Assembly: GCF_002208115.1 (NCBI RefSeq)
Contig: NZ_CP020946.1
Location: 2,356,001 to 2,420,000 of the forward strand
DNA: 64,000 nt
Direction: 5' to 3'
Origin: Bdellovibrio bacteriovorus
Lineage (GTDB): Bacteria > Bdellovibrionota > Bdellovibrionia > Bdellovibrionales > Bdellovibrionaceae
The notes beneath the pieces were generated by a model, which worked only from the letters and a program-made list of their open reading frames with translations, did no database searches and was not told the DNA's origin. The position numbers were made by a program, and so were the translations under genes. Positions 17,647 through 26,873 of this stretch are shown one piece after another (positions within the stretch are counted from its first letter, which is position 1; the number at the start of each line of letters is the position of its first letter).

Positions 17647-18868
17647 TTCGAAGTCCCTCCACCGGTTCCAGCTTCGCCCCGCGACGTGCCGGCGCAATTG
17701 TGGCAATCAAACAGATCACAAGTGTTGCAATACAGATGGCCACGCCATCCACGAAACGGATTTGCAGTTCGATATTTTCCAGACGATAGACCTCGCCGGA
17801 AATCAGACTTAAACGCCCCTGCATAAATTCAAACAAATAGGCGATACCGACACCCAGGACAAACCCCAGCACCAGCCCCACCACGCCCATGAACAGCCCC
17901 TGACAGACAAAGATCTTCATGATGTCTTTTTGTGACAGGCCCACGGTTTTAAGAATGGCGATATCTTTGAAGCGACGAACGACATTTACAAACAAAGTTG
18001 CCGACACATTGAACGCCGCCACGATGGTGATCACCAGCACAACAAAGAAGATCCCCGGACGCTCGACATTGATGGCTTCAAAAAGGTTTTCATTGGCATC
18101 ACGCCAGTCACGCACCCAGTAAGGAGCCCCCAACACACCGCTTAAGTTGAAGGCAGCTTCACGGGCATGATCCACGTCCTGAAACTTCAACAACAGGCCC
18201 GAATAACGGTCTCCAATATCAGCCAGATCCTGGGTGGCTTTTAAATCAGACAAAATAAAACGTTCGTTCCAGTCGTGTTTTCCCAGATCCAAAACACCCT
18301 GCACCTTGAAGGCCCCCACCCGGCGCTGGAATTTTGACGGATCCACAGAATCCGCCACTGGCACCACCACACGGAAGGTGTCGCCGACATTGAGGTTCAT
18401 TTTTTTGGCAAGATTCTTACCCACCAGCGCCAAAGGCACATCCGTGGCCACATTTAAATCATCAGACCCGCTGACAATACGGCGTTTGAAGTTCAAAACC
18501 TCATTCACCCTTTGTGTGTCCACACCCTGAATCAAAACACCCGAAATCTGGCCTTTGTTGGCCAAAACCGCTTCAATAAAAACAAAGCGGCTGGTGCTGA
18601 CCAAGGTGGGTTCGGCCTTGCGAATGCGCTCTTCCAGCTCTTTCCAGTCATCAGGAAAACGTGAACGCTTCACCACTTGTGCATGACCGGAAACTTCCGC
18701 CATGGCGGTTTTCAGAGTGTTTTCAAAACCACTCATCACCGCCATCGAGGCCACCAGCGCCGCCACCCCCAAAACCAGTCCCAACAAGGCCAAAGGAGCC
18801 GAGCCGCCAAACATGGTTTTGCGCGAGAAAAGCAGTCGCCAGGAAAGCCAAGGCAATGACGACTTCAC
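17639..18868 (-). CDS. LolC/LolE-type lipoprotein-releasing permease
   Basis: 409 aa with the family topology: one N-terminal membrane helix (PLALLGLVLGVAALVASMAV) and MSGFENTLK after it, a large periplasmic domain (about 50-265), then three helices at about 275-395. Only one permease gene accompanies lolD, so the complex is probably a homodimer or LolF-like; a second lolE could lie elsewhere. Its ATG overlaps the prfB stop (ATGA). Confidence 0.9.
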   Translation of the reverse strand: MKSSLPWLSWRLLFSRKTMFGGSAPLALLGLVLGVAALVASMAVMSGFENTLKTAMAEVSGHAQVVKRSRFPDDWKELEERIRKAEPTLVSTSRFVFIEAVLANKGQISGVLIQGVDTQRVNEVLNFKRRIVSGSDDLNVATDVPLALVGKNLAKKMNLNVGDTFRVVVPVADSVDPSKFQRRVGAFKVQGVLDLGKHDWNERFILSDLKATQDLADIGDRYSGLLLKFQDVDHAREAAFNLSGVLGAPYWVRDWRDANENLFEAINVERPGIFFVVLVITIVAAFNVSATLFVNVVRRFKDIAILKTVGLSQKDIMKIFVCQGLFMGVVGLVLGFVLGVGIAYLFEFMQGRLSLISGEVYRLENIELQIRFVDGVAICIATLVICLIATIAPARRGAKLEPVEGLRSE

Positions 18869-19996
18869 GAAGGCTGACTTTCCGCCGTCAAAGTGGACTT
18901 CAGATAAGACATGATAAACCCATCCAAATCCCCGTCCATCACGTCATCGACCTGATTGGTCTCATGATCGGTGCGGTGGTCTTTGACCATCTGATAGGGA
19001 TGCATCACGTAAGAGCGAATTTGCGAACCCCATTCATTGGCTTTTTTCTGGGAATTCATCGCGTCTTTTTCTGCATTGCGCTTTTCGATTTCCATTTCAT
19101 AAAGGCGCGCTTTCAACATCTTCAGGGCTTTTTCACGGTTCTGGATCTGGGATCTTTCCACCTGACAGGTCACAATAACCCCGGTCGGAATATGTGTCAT
19201 ACGAACCGCCGAATCCGTTCTGTTGACGTGCTGACCACCGGCCCCGCTGGCGCGGAAGGTGTCAACTTTCAAGTCTTCCGGACGAACCTCGATATTGATG
19301 TCGTCATCCACTTCCGCCCAGGCAAAAACGGACGCAAACGAAGTGTGGCGACGGGCATTGGAATCAAATGGAGAAATGCGCACCAGACGATGCACACCGG
19401 ATTCAGCTTTCAGATATCCATAGGCATACGGACCTTCAATCAAAAGCGTGCAGGATTTAATCCCGGCACCCTCGCCCTCGGTCATCTCGATGATTTGAAC
19501 TTTGAAGTCATGCTTGTCAGCATAGCGGGTATACATACGCAGAAGCATCGAAGCCCAGTCGCAGGACTCAGTACCGCCCGCCCCGGAGTTGATGGAAAGG
19601 TAGGCGCTGTTGCTGTCCAGCTCGCCATTCAGAACTCGTTTCAACTCAAGTTCTTCACCCAGTTTTTCCAGGGCCACGACTTCACCTTTGGCTTCGCTGA
19701 AGCTGCCTTCATCCTGGGCTTCTTCCGCCATTTCCAGCAGAACTTTGGCGTCGCTCAAACGGCCTGCAAAAGTGTCGAATTCACCCACCGCCTTTTCAAG
19801 CAGGGCTTTTTCTTTGTTCAGCTTTTGCATTTCAGCAGGTTTTTCCCAGATGGCCGGGTTTTCAGCCTGAATGGAGATCTCTTCCAGGCGTTTTTTCTTG
19901 CGATCTAAGTCAAAGATACCCCCGAAGCTCCTTCGAGAAGGCTTCGAGAGACACGATTTTACTTTTAATTTCAGAGGCTTCAGTAACGATAGACAT
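18865..19996 (-). CDS. prfB: Peptide chain release factor 2, programmed +1 frameshift
   Basis: RF2 ends translation at UGA and UAA. Translation starts at ATG 19996 (MSIVTEASEIK) and reaches in-frame TGA (19910-19912) after 28 codons. The context CGGGGGTATCTTTGAC matches the E. coli prfB site: purine-rich Shine-Dalgarno-like stretch, CTT slippery codon, TGA, C. A +1 shift continues as LDLDRKKKR and gives a 376-aa product with the SPF stop-recognition tripeptide (RISPFDS) and the catalytic GGQ (GAGGQHVN). Frame 1 upstream of the shift has no homology and is not the true N-terminus. The shift gives autoregulation by RF2 level. Confidence 0.96.
19909..19925 (-). promoter_or_regulatory. prfB +1 frameshift (recoding) site
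   Basis: On the minus strand: GGGGG, 3-base spacer TAT, slippery CTT (19913-19915), stop TGA (19910-19912) and 3' C. All elements of the canonical RF2 autoregulatory site are intact. Confidence 0.95.
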
Positions 19997-20002
19997 AGGC
20001 CC

Positions 20003-20030
20003 AGTGTAATCACAGGGCCCAGTCTGTCAA
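20003..20030 (-). promoter_or_regulatory. prfB promoter, apparently giving a leaderless mRNA
   Basis: TTGACA (20025-20030) and TACACT (20003-20008) are 16 bp apart on the minus strand. The -10 ends only six bases before the prfB ATG (19996), so the expected start site coincides with the A of ATG, and there is no Shine-Dalgarno. Confidence 0.65.
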
Positions 20031-20075
20031 GAAAAACGCCTCCGAGAGAAGGGAGGGGAAAATCTCTCGGAGGCG
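20031..20075 (-). terminator. Terminator of the pgpH-ybeY transcript
   Basis: Perfect 13-bp inverted repeat CGCCTCCGAGAGA / TCTCTCGGAGGCG (20037-20049 and 20063-20075), followed on the minus strand by GTTTTTCTT. The T tract abuts the -35 box of the prfB promoter. The ~215 bp between it and ybeY hold no convincing gene. Confidence 0.85.
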
Positions 20076-20290
20076 ACAGTATGGGAGAAACACACATCTG
20101 CCTATTACAAAGGCGATGCCAACCGGGTCTCTTCTGACTATTTGCGAAATGAATGCAGGAAAGCGCCGAAAACACGGGCCGCGCGAAGGAATCGTTCAAA
20201 CTTTAGACAAAACCACGGACGCAAAAGGTCCCTTTGGGGTCTTTCTGCGAGGTTTCGATTGTCTTGTCGATTTTAGAGGGAAAAGAGGCC

Positions 20291-20749
20291 TTATTTACCA
20301 GAAACTTTTTTCAAAAGGACTTCGAAAGCCGCATCCTGAATGCCGAACATTTCAAGAGCGTCGGCCTCACTGGTTTCGTGATCGTACCCCAGCAAATGAA
20401 GCACCCCATGCAAAAGCATGTAACCCAGCTCCTGCTGATAAGTAAGCCCATGCTCTTTGGATTGCCGCTTTAAAACCTCGGGGCATAAAACAAGCTCCCC
20501 TAAAGAACCCGGATCCATCGAGTCAAAACTCAGCACATCCGTGGCGTAGTTCTTACCGCGAAACTCCATGTTGATTTTCTGAGCGGGTTTTTTATCCAAA
20601 AAGACCAGCGTCAGTTCGCGACGGGCCTGATCCGCTTTCAGCACTTTTTTGCGCTTTAACTCAGTCACCACAAGATCCATCCAGCTTTGAATGAATTTGC
20701 GAGGCGCCGCGTGTTTGGATTCATTGACGATCAAAACTTCCATGATCAA
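20291..20749 (-). CDS. ybeY: Endoribonuclease YbeY (16S rRNA maturation)
   Basis: 152 aa UPF0054 metalloprotein involved in 16S rRNA 3' processing and ribosome quality control. The zinc-binding H3xH5xH motif is present as HGVLHLLGYDH. ATDVLSFD is the other family signature. Its ATG overlaps the stop of the upstream HD phosphodiesterase (ATGA), as in many bacteria where the two are neighbours. Confidence 0.95.
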   Translation of the reverse strand: MIMEVLIVNESKHAAPRKFIQSWMDLVVTELKRKKVLKADQARRELTLVFLDKKPAQKINMEFRGKNYATDVLSFDSMDPGSLGELVLCPEVLKRQSKEHGLTYQQELGYMLLHGVLHLLGYDHETSEADALEMFGIQDAAFEVLLKKVSGK

Positions 20750-23157
20750 CCCTGTGATGGCGTGTGACCGACATCCCCCAAGCCGCCACCGGCACTGCGA
20801 GGATAATCAATACGCTGGTGATAGATCCCCAGAAGAATGCGGATGAACGCGGCTTCGACCTTGGAGATGTCTTTCAGGGTCAGATTACATTCATCCAACT
20901 GCCCGTCAGAGAACTTTCTTTGCGTGATGTTTTTAACGATGTTCTGCAGACGTGCCGGAGTCGGCTCATCCAAAGATCGAGCCGCCGCTTCGATACTGTC
21001 GGCAAGCATACACAATGCAGCTTCGCGGAACTGCGGTTTCGGCCCCGGATAACGGAAGTCCTCTTCCCCGATCTCCGGACCGTCTTCTTTTTTCAGATCC
21101 AGAGCCTTGTTGTAGAAATAAGAAATCAGCGTGGTTCCATGGTGCTGCAAAACCCCGTCAATGATCGGTTTACCCAGTTTGTAGGCCATGCCCATTTCCA
21201 CCCCGTCTTTTACGTGAGCGATCAAAAGGGTCTTACTCATAAACGGAGAAATATGATCATGCGGGTTGTGGCCCGGCTTCTGATTTTCAATAAAGTAATT
21301 GGCGTGCTCCATTTTACCGATGTCGTGGTAATAGCACATCACTTTACCCAGCAATGGATTGGCGCCGATTTCTTCCGCGGCCGCTTCCACCATCGAACCC
21401 ACCATCATAGAGTGGTGATAAGTTCCCGGGGCTTTAACGATCATTTCTTTTAGCAGCGGGTGATTCAGGTTGCTCAATTCAAGCAGTTTGACGTCCGTGG
21501 TGTAGTTGAAGACCGACTCCAGAAGTGGAACAAACATCATCGCCACCAGGGCCGAGAAAATACCCCCCAGGAAGCCCGCGGGGATTGAAAGCAGAATTTC
21601 TTTTACGCCGCCCTCTTGATCGAACTTGGTCATGGTCAGAATGAAGGCAATCATCGCTGCATTCACTAATCCCGTGCGCACACCGGCATAATAAACGTCG
21701 TTACGGGTTTTGCAGTTATAAACCCCGCGCGCCGCCGCGATACCGCCCACCAGGGACACGAACATAAAGGCGAAGTTGTAATCCACCATGATGCCCAGGC
21801 ACACGGACAGGAAGGCCGTGAACAACCACACGATTTCACCGTAAGTGATCAGCAGCCCCACCAGCATCGGACCTGCCGCCACCGGAGCCGCATACAGGAA
21901 GATCGCCGGAGGCAGGAAGTGGCCCAGTTTTGAAGCAAACGCCGCATCCGTGATGAACATGTAAATCTTGGTGAAGAAGATAATGCCAAAAGCAATCAGC
22001 ATCATGACGGAAACGTCTTTGAATTCGATTTTCACTTTATTGATGGTGAAACGCTTCAGGTAAGAGAAAAACACCAAAATCGCCACCGACAGCATCAGCG
22101 CCATGGAAAGCGACATGATGTCTTTGCCCTTGTCCGCGCGGATGTTTTCAATCTGCTTGATCACCGCCATCTGGAACGGCTGAACCACCGAACCTTGCGC
22201 GATGATGCTCTGATTCTTTTTAATCGTGATGGTCACCGGAATCACCGCATCACGCGCGGCCTGACGGCGGCTGGCGGTTTCCTGCTTGTTCAGGGTCATG
22301 TTCGGAACAACCAAAGAACGGGCAAAGTAAAGGATATTGGCCTGATCCGATTCCGAGAAACGATTCAGGTCTTTTTTCAGCTCCAGTTCGAAGTTTTCCG
22401 GGGACTGCAGATCCAGGATTTCTTCACGCGGGATCGGGAATTCTTTCCCCAGATTGTTTTTGTGCACCACCCGACCCAAAACAGCAGCCTGGCTGGCCGG
22501 AATGAAGCGGTCCGGCGCTTCAGCCACTTTGCGGTCGTACCAGTTTTCAAGGTTGCGGATAACGATGGCTTCAATGCGCGGATTGAATCGAAGATCAATC
22601 AGCCACTCGAACATAAAGTCCGAAACCCCCACACCCAGCTCTTTTTCAAACTGCTTTTTGTACTGGAAGAAATCCTTCACCGCGATCCGGTACTGGGCCG
22701 GGGCCGTCGGCCACTTGGTTTCGCGGTAATAAGCACGCATGGTGCGGAAAGAGTGAATCAGGTTGACCGACACACGTTCAAAGACGCTGGTGTCATAGTC
22801 GTAAACGATCGGCACCGCGTATTCCGCCTTCAGGCGTTTTTCCTCGGTGGTGACCTCGTCGGTCATTTCAAAGCCGATGGGCGACGTGACATCGTACTTC
22901 GCCACATCACCGACATTGAAGTTGTATGGAATATCGAACTGATAGAAGATCGTGTAAGAAAGCAGTACGCAATACAGGAAGATCAAAGCCGCGCGACGGA
23001 TGAAGAATTTTTCCTCCATGAGTTGCACAATACGACCCAGGAATGTCTTCTCCAAACCGATGGAATCCACCCAGTCCAAAAACTTCAGACTGTGATCCTC
23101 ATAGTTGACCCGCTTGGCTGGGCTTTCGCCCTTTTTTGGATTCTTACCTCGTTGCAT
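20746..23157 (-). CDS. 7TM-HD phosphodiesterase, PgpH family
   Basis: 803 aa from ATG 23157. After a cytoplasmic N-terminus and one membrane helix (about 55-75) comes a large extracytoplasmic 7TMR-HDED domain to about 345, then seven helices (about 355-565). The cytosolic HD domain has HHSMMVGSMVEAAA and the metal-binding YYHDIGKMEHANYF, with further His ligands (HNPHDHISP, LQHHGTT). Characterised PgpH proteins hydrolyse cyclic di-AMP; activity here is inferred. It is co-transcribed with ybeY and divergent from mazG. Confidence 0.9.
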   Translation of the reverse strand: MQRGKNPKKGESPAKRVNYEDHSLKFLDWVDSIGLEKTFLGRIVQLMEEKFFIRRAALIFLYCVLLSYTIFYQFDIPYNFNVGDVAKYDVTSPIGFEMTDEVTTEEKRLKAEYAVPIVYDYDTSVFERVSVNLIHSFRTMRAYYRETKWPTAPAQYRIAVKDFFQYKKQFEKELGVGVSDFMFEWLIDLRFNPRIEAIVIRNLENWYDRKVAEAPDRFIPASQAAVLGRVVHKNNLGKEFPIPREEILDLQSPENFELELKKDLNRFSESDQANILYFARSLVVPNMTLNKQETASRRQAARDAVIPVTITIKKNQSIIAQGSVVQPFQMAVIKQIENIRADKGKDIMSLSMALMLSVAILVFFSYLKRFTINKVKIEFKDVSVMMLIAFGIIFFTKIYMFITDAAFASKLGHFLPPAIFLYAAPVAAGPMLVGLLITYGEIVWLFTAFLSVCLGIMVDYNFAFMFVSLVGGIAAARGVYNCKTRNDVYYAGVRTGLVNAAMIAFILTMTKFDQEGGVKEILLSIPAGFLGGIFSALVAMMFVPLLESVFNYTTDVKLLELSNLNHPLLKEMIVKAPGTYHHSMMVGSMVEAAAEEIGANPLLGKVMCYYHDIGKMEHANYFIENQKPGHNPHDHISPFMSKTLLIAHVKDGVEMGMAYKLGKPIIDGVLQHHGTTLISYFYNKALDLKKEDGPEIGEEDFRYPGPKPQFREAALCMLADSIEAAARSLDEPTPARLQNIVKNITQRKFSDGQLDECNLTLKDISKVEAAFIRILLGIYHQRIDYPRSAGGGLGDVGHTPSQG

Positions 23158-23258
23158 ATCTAGTTTTTCTACGGTAACCCATATTGCAAAAATTGTCGAA
23201 ATCACTATGCATTTGTGTTAGCAATAAAGAGATTCCATCAGAAAGTCGAGGAGTCCCG

Positions 23259-24077
23259 ATGCCACACATTCCCTCCAACTTACGTCATATTGAGTCCTTA
23301 GTCGAGATCGTTGCTTCCTTGCGCGGCCCGGGAGGTTGCCCCTGGGACAAAGAACAGACTCACGAGTCTTTGACTCAATACGCAATTGAAGAGACTCACG
23401 AACTGGTCGAAGCCCTGGAACTGCCCGCTTCCGATACGGCGAAAGATCTGAAAATGAAAGAGGAACTGGGGGATGTCCTCTTTCAAGTGGTTCTGCACGC
23501 TCAGCTTGCCGCCGAACGTGGAGCTTTTACTCTGGAAGATGTGATTGCCGGAATCAGCGAAAAACTGGTACGCCGCCACCCGCATGTCTTCGCGGACACC
23601 CAGGTTGCCGACACCGCCGAGGTCATCCGCAACTGGGAAGAAATCAAGAAACAAGAGAAGGCTTCTTCTGCCGCACCGTCGCCATACGCACTGAATGTGC
23701 CTCCCCTGCCGGCTTTACAGAAAGCCTACAAAATCGGCAAACGCACTGAAAAGTTGAAATTCGACTGGGAAGACATGGATGGTGTCCTTGCCAAAGTCGA
23801 AGAGGAATATCAGGAGCTGCGCGAAGCTTTGGATGAAGGCACTGACAGCGAGATCGAACACGAGTTGGGAGACGCCCTGTTTTCGCTCGCCCAGTTGGGA
23901 CGTCATGTGCAGATGGAACCCGAGCAGGTTTTGCGCAAAGCAAATCAGCGTTTTGAAAATCGCTTCAACACCATGGTGGAACTTGTCGCGAAAGATCACA
24001 AAGATTTTTCAGCAATGACCCTTGAGCAAAAAGAAGAGTACTGGCAGAAAGCCAAATTACTTTTGAAGAAGAAATAA
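23259..24077 (+). CDS. mazG: MazG nucleoside triphosphate pyrophosphohydrolase
   Basis: 272 aa with two MazG domains. Each has the EExxE and ELGD elements: EETHELVEAL with EELGDVLFQV, and EEYQELREAL with HELGDALFSL. The invariant CPWDKEQTHESL start region is present. It hydrolyses NTPs to NMP and PPi for pool sanitation and may affect (p)ppGpp. I chose ATG 23259 for the GAGGAG at 23248-23253; an in-frame upstream extension to 23184 lacks family similarity. Confidence 0.95.
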   Translation: MPHIPSNLRHIESLVEIVASLRGPGGCPWDKEQTHESLTQYAIEETHELVEALELPASDTAKDLKMKEELGDVLFQVVLHAQLAAERGAFTLEDVIAGISEKLVRRHPHVFADTQVADTAEVIRNWEEIKKQEKASSAAPSPYALNVPPLPALQKAYKIGKRTEKLKFDWEDMDGVLAKVEEEYQELREALDEGTDSEIEHELGDALFSLAQLGRHVQMEPEQVLRKANQRFENRFNTMVELVAKDHKDFSAMTLEQKEEYWQKAKLLLKKK

Positions 24078-24080
24078 TCC

Positions 24081-24113
24081 AAGGGACCTTCCATCGAAGG
24101 TCCCTTTTCTTTT
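24081..24113 (+). terminator. Terminator of mazG
   Basis: Perfect 11-bp stem AAGGGACCTTC / GAAGGTCCCTT (24081-24091, 24096-24106) with loop CATC, then TTCTTTT. Confidence 0.92.
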
Positions 24114-24442
24114 AAGCCTCGTAATAAAAGAGGACATTGGTTGTGACGACAAGTTCGACAGTTCCGAGTATCTTCTAATTTCGACGCGCACTTAGCCTGG
24201 AAAACGAGACGGAAAGCCTGACAAACTGGCTATAGGTTTTACACAAGAAAATATTTTGGAAAATGATTGATTTAACAACACCCTGTTATTTCACACACTT
24301 AGCGTGTCTCAATTCTAGACCAATTAAAAAATAAAAAACGAATTCATGCAGTTACCTGAAACCTGAAATTTCAGTTTTGGGTTGTTTTAAACGAAACTGA
24401 ATCCATCAAGAAGCATGGTGGGGCTCAGGAGGGCATAACCGT
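24114..24442 (+). promoter_or_regulatory. AT-rich leader region of the gliding-type operon
   Basis: About 330 bp without a coding frame, markedly AT-rich. It must hold the promoter of the operon starting at 24443, but I see no convincing -35/-10 pair. A perfect 12-bp palindrome CTGAAATTTCAG lies at 24363-24374 and is a candidate operator. AGGAGGG precedes the first ATG. Confidence 0.5.
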
Positions 24443-25504
24443 ATGAAAAAAACAGTCGCTAGCAAAGCACTAATGATGGCTTCAGCAGTGGCACTGGTAG
24501 CTGGTTGCAGCAAGGGGACTGGTTCTTACTCCCTCTTGAATGATGCAGAAGACTACAAGCAACAAGCAGTCTTCATTCCGAAGCAGATCGACATCCTTTG
24601 GGTGATCGACAACTCCGGCTCCATGAAAACCTCTCAGGACAATCTGGCGGCTAACTTCCAGTCTTTCATCTCGCGCTTCCAACAGTACAACTATGATTTC
24701 CACATGGCCGTAACGACAACTGAGGCCTGGGAAAAACAATTCAATTCAGGCAGTGATAAAGCCCGCATCAAGGACGGTGCGGTACTACAGACAAATCCAA
24801 GAATCGAAACTCACTCGGGCGTGTTCATTATGGACAAGAACACCGCGAATCTGAGTGATGTATTCTCTACCAACGCCAAGCAGGGAACGCTGGGTAATGG
24901 TGATGAACGTGCGTTCTCAAGCTTCAAGGAAGCTTTGCTTGAGCCGCAAAATGCAGGATTCCGCCGCAGCGAAGCCTTCCTGGCGGTGATCATCGTCAGT
25001 GACGAAGAGGACTTCTCGTCTTCCTCTGCGGCTTTCAACGAAAGTTACAGCAACGCCAACCTTCACACAGTTCAAAGCTATGTGGACTTCCTGGATGGAT
25101 ATGTTGGCAGCCGCAACTATTCCGTCAGCACCATCACGGTTCCTGACGACGCCTGCAAAACCACTCTGTCCACAGACGGTTTTGCGCGCAAGATCTCTAC
25201 TCGCCTGCCAGAACTGGCAACTTTAACTGCGGGCGTGAAAGGGTCTTTGTGCTCTAACTTTGGTTCTACTCTGGAGCTCATCTCTGATTCCATCATCCAG
25301 CTTTCCAGCGTCTTTAAACTGAATCGTGAACCACAAGAGGACACGATCGTGATCACGGTAAACGGAGTTTCCGTGCCTAACGACGCAGTCAACGGATGGA
25401 CTTACGATGCATCCAACCTGACCATCACCTTCCACGGAAGTTCGGTGCCGGCAGCGGATGCAAATATCACGATCGACTTCTATCCTAAGTCGATTAAACT
25501 GTAA
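24443..25504 (+). CDS. VWA-domain lipoprotein (CglB-like adhesin candidate)
   Basis: 353 aa. A lipoprotein signal ends VALVAGC (lipidated Cys22). A von Willebrand A domain follows with the MIDAS metal-site motif DNSGSM (Asp56, Ser58, Ser60) and the strand VIIVSDEEDFSS. The C-terminal ~70 residues form a separate beta-rich Ig-like unit (VITVNGVSVPNDAVNGW). It heads an operon with an AglR/Q/S-like motor. In Myxococcus the gliding adhesin CglB is a VWA outer-membrane lipoprotein, so an equivalent role is plausible but unproven. AGGAGGG precedes the ATG. Confidence 0.82.
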   Translation: MKKTVASKALMMASAVALVAGCSKGTGSYSLLNDAEDYKQQAVFIPKQIDILWVIDNSGSMKTSQDNLAANFQSFISRFQQYNYDFHMAVTTTEAWEKQFNSGSDKARIKDGAVLQTNPRIETHSGVFIMDKNTANLSDVFSTNAKQGTLGNGDERAFSSFKEALLEPQNAGFRRSEAFLAVIIVSDEEDFSSSSAAFNESYSNANLHTVQSYVDFLDGYVGSRNYSVSTITVPDDACKTTLSTDGFARKISTRLPELATLTAGVKGSLCSNFGSTLELISDSIIQLSSVFKLNREPQEDTIVITVNGVSVPNDAVNGWTYDASNLTITFHGSSVPAADANITIDFYPKSIKL

Positions 25505-25515
25505 AAGGATGTTGT

Positions 25516-26136
25516 ATGGGTGGGGTACAGACAGCAACTAATCAGCAGCAGTGGTATATTCTGCGCGGGGAAATGAAATACGGTCCCTACGAGTACAGAT
25601 CACTGATCACGATGATCCAAAATGGCGAGCTCTACGATTACAACTTCGTGTGGGCTTCGCACCTGGAAAATTGGACTTTGCTGGGCGATCTTCAGGAATT
25701 TTCCAAAGACCGTCTGTGCAGACTGATTGAAACCAAGGATCATATCGCAGGCTCATTCAAAGACAGAAAGTGTCCACGCGTGGATCTGGAAACTCCGGTC
25801 TATGCGCACAACGATCACAACTTTTTTGACGGCCACACCTTGAGTGTGAGTGAAAACGGGGCGTTGGTTCTTTTGAACGATCCCCTGCTTCTGCCCGGCC
25901 AAAAGATTCTGCTCAACTTTAGAACCTCTGAGGTGAACCCTCAGACATTCAACGTGCTTTGTGAGATTATTCGCAAGAATTACTCCAAGCAGAGACTCAA
26001 CGTTAAATCCGGTTTGCATTACGCTGTTCGTTTCCTCTCAGTGCAAGAAACCGGTATGGCTCAATTAACAAAATGGACACGCGGTGGCGTTTCCAAGGAG
26101 GAAACAAATGATGGCATTCTTAAAGTTCATGAATGA
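25516..26136 (+). CDS. GYF-PilZ fusion protein, candidate c-di-GMP effector of the motor operon
   Basis: 206 aa, cytoplasmic. Residues about 10-65 match a GYF_2-type domain (WYILRGEMKYGPYEYRSLI ... VWASHLENW). The C-terminal part looks like PilZ: the RxxxR element as RKCPR, followed by SVSENGALV in place of the (D/N)xSxxG motif. c-di-GMP binding is therefore plausible, though the D/N is Ser. In Myxococcus, gliding proteins such as AgmX/GltJ also carry GYF domains. It overlaps the downstream TolQ-like gene by 29 bp. Confidence 0.78.
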   Translation: MGGVQTATNQQQWYILRGEMKYGPYEYRSLITMIQNGELYDYNFVWASHLENWTLLGDLQEFSKDRLCRLIETKDHIAGSFKDRKCPRVDLETPVYAHNDHNFFDGHTLSVSENGALVLLNDPLLLPGQKILLNFRTSEVNPQTFNVLCEIIRKNYSKQRLNVKSGLHYAVRFLSVQETGMAQLTKWTRGGVSKEETNDGILKVHE

Positions 26137-26818
26137 TTCCGGTGTTGTCGGCTGGTTTATTCTGCTGGTGGGCGTGGGCTCTCTGGTACTTGTGGCCGAA
26201 CGCGCAAAAGCTCTTTACAAAGAATACGGAATGAATGTGGATGAATTCATGGGCAAAGTTCAGAACCTGGTTCTGGCTAAAAAGCTCGATGAAGCTCTGC
26301 TTCTTTGTGCCCAACTTGAGAAAAAGCCATTGGCTTCTGCCTTCAAGACCATTCTTGAAAAAGCCGACCGTGATGACGACACAATCTTCCAGGCACACGA
26401 CATCGCCTTGAGCGAAAACGTGCCTTTGTACACCAAGCGCCTGCACTACCTTTCCATGCTTGCCAACGTGGCGACATTGTTGGGTCTGTTGGGTACGATC
26501 CATGGTCTGATCCTTTCGTTCCAGGCGGTTGCATCTGCTGACCCGGCACAAAAACAAGCCCTGTTGGCACACGGTATCTCTGTGTCCATGTATACGACGG
26601 CTTTGGGTCTGGCAGTAGCGATTCCGGCGATGGTGTTCTTCTCGATTCTGACTGCCCGTCAAAATGAGCTGATCGAAGATATGTCTGAAAAGTGCTCCAA
26701 ACTTACAGAGCTTCTGACCAGCGCCCATATCCCTAACCTGACTCGCCAGAACGTGTTCCCGGATCACGTGACGGCACCAAGTGTGACGCCTCCGTCCCCA
26801 GGCCAGAAGGTCTCCTAA
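26108..26818 (+). CDS. MotA/TolQ/ExbB proton channel, AglR-like
   Basis: 236 aa with three membrane segments (about 10-30, 115-140, 155-180). The channel signature is present in TLLGLLGTIHGLILSFQAVA and YTTALGLAVAIPAMVFF, which carries the Thr residues lining the TolQ/ExbB proton path. The ATG at 26108 has AAGGAGG 6-7 bases upstream. With the two ExbD-like proteins encoded next it should form a proton-driven motor like AglRQS, the gliding stator of Myxococcus. Confidence 0.9.
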   Translation: MMAFLKFMNDSGVVGWFILLVGVGSLVLVAERAKALYKEYGMNVDEFMGKVQNLVLAKKLDEALLLCAQLEKKPLASAFKTILEKADRDDDTIFQAHDIALSENVPLYTKRLHYLSMLANVATLLGLLGTIHGLILSFQAVASADPAQKQALLAHGISVSMYTTALGLAVAIPAMVFFSILTARQNELIEDMSEKCSKLTELLTSAHIPNLTRQNVFPDHVTAPSVTPPSPGQKVS

Positions 26819-26830
26819 CGGAGGCCTTTT
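26807..26830 (+). terminator. Intra-operon hairpin after the TolQ-like gene (attenuator candidate)
   Basis: AAGGTCTCC / GGAGGCCTT pair over 9 bp with one G-T wobble; the loop TAAC contains the TAA stop, and the 3' arm runs into TTTT. The short T tract suggests partial termination between the channel and the ExbD genes. Confidence 0.5.
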
Positions 26831-26873
26831 CCCGGAGCGGTGGACCTTACATAACTAAGGATGGGACAATTTT

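Noticed and set aside
19997-20199. An upstream in-frame extension of the main prfB frame that would give a 444-aa protein starting at 20199
   Set aside because: The true N-terminus is in the other frame and is joined by the +1 frameshift at 19910; the extension has no RF2 similarity and crosses a terminator and promoter.
20076-20290. Possible small gene or RNA between the terminator and ybeY
   Set aside because: No frame with a start and Shine-Dalgarno on the minus strand, and no stable long stem; best seen as ybeY 3' UTR.
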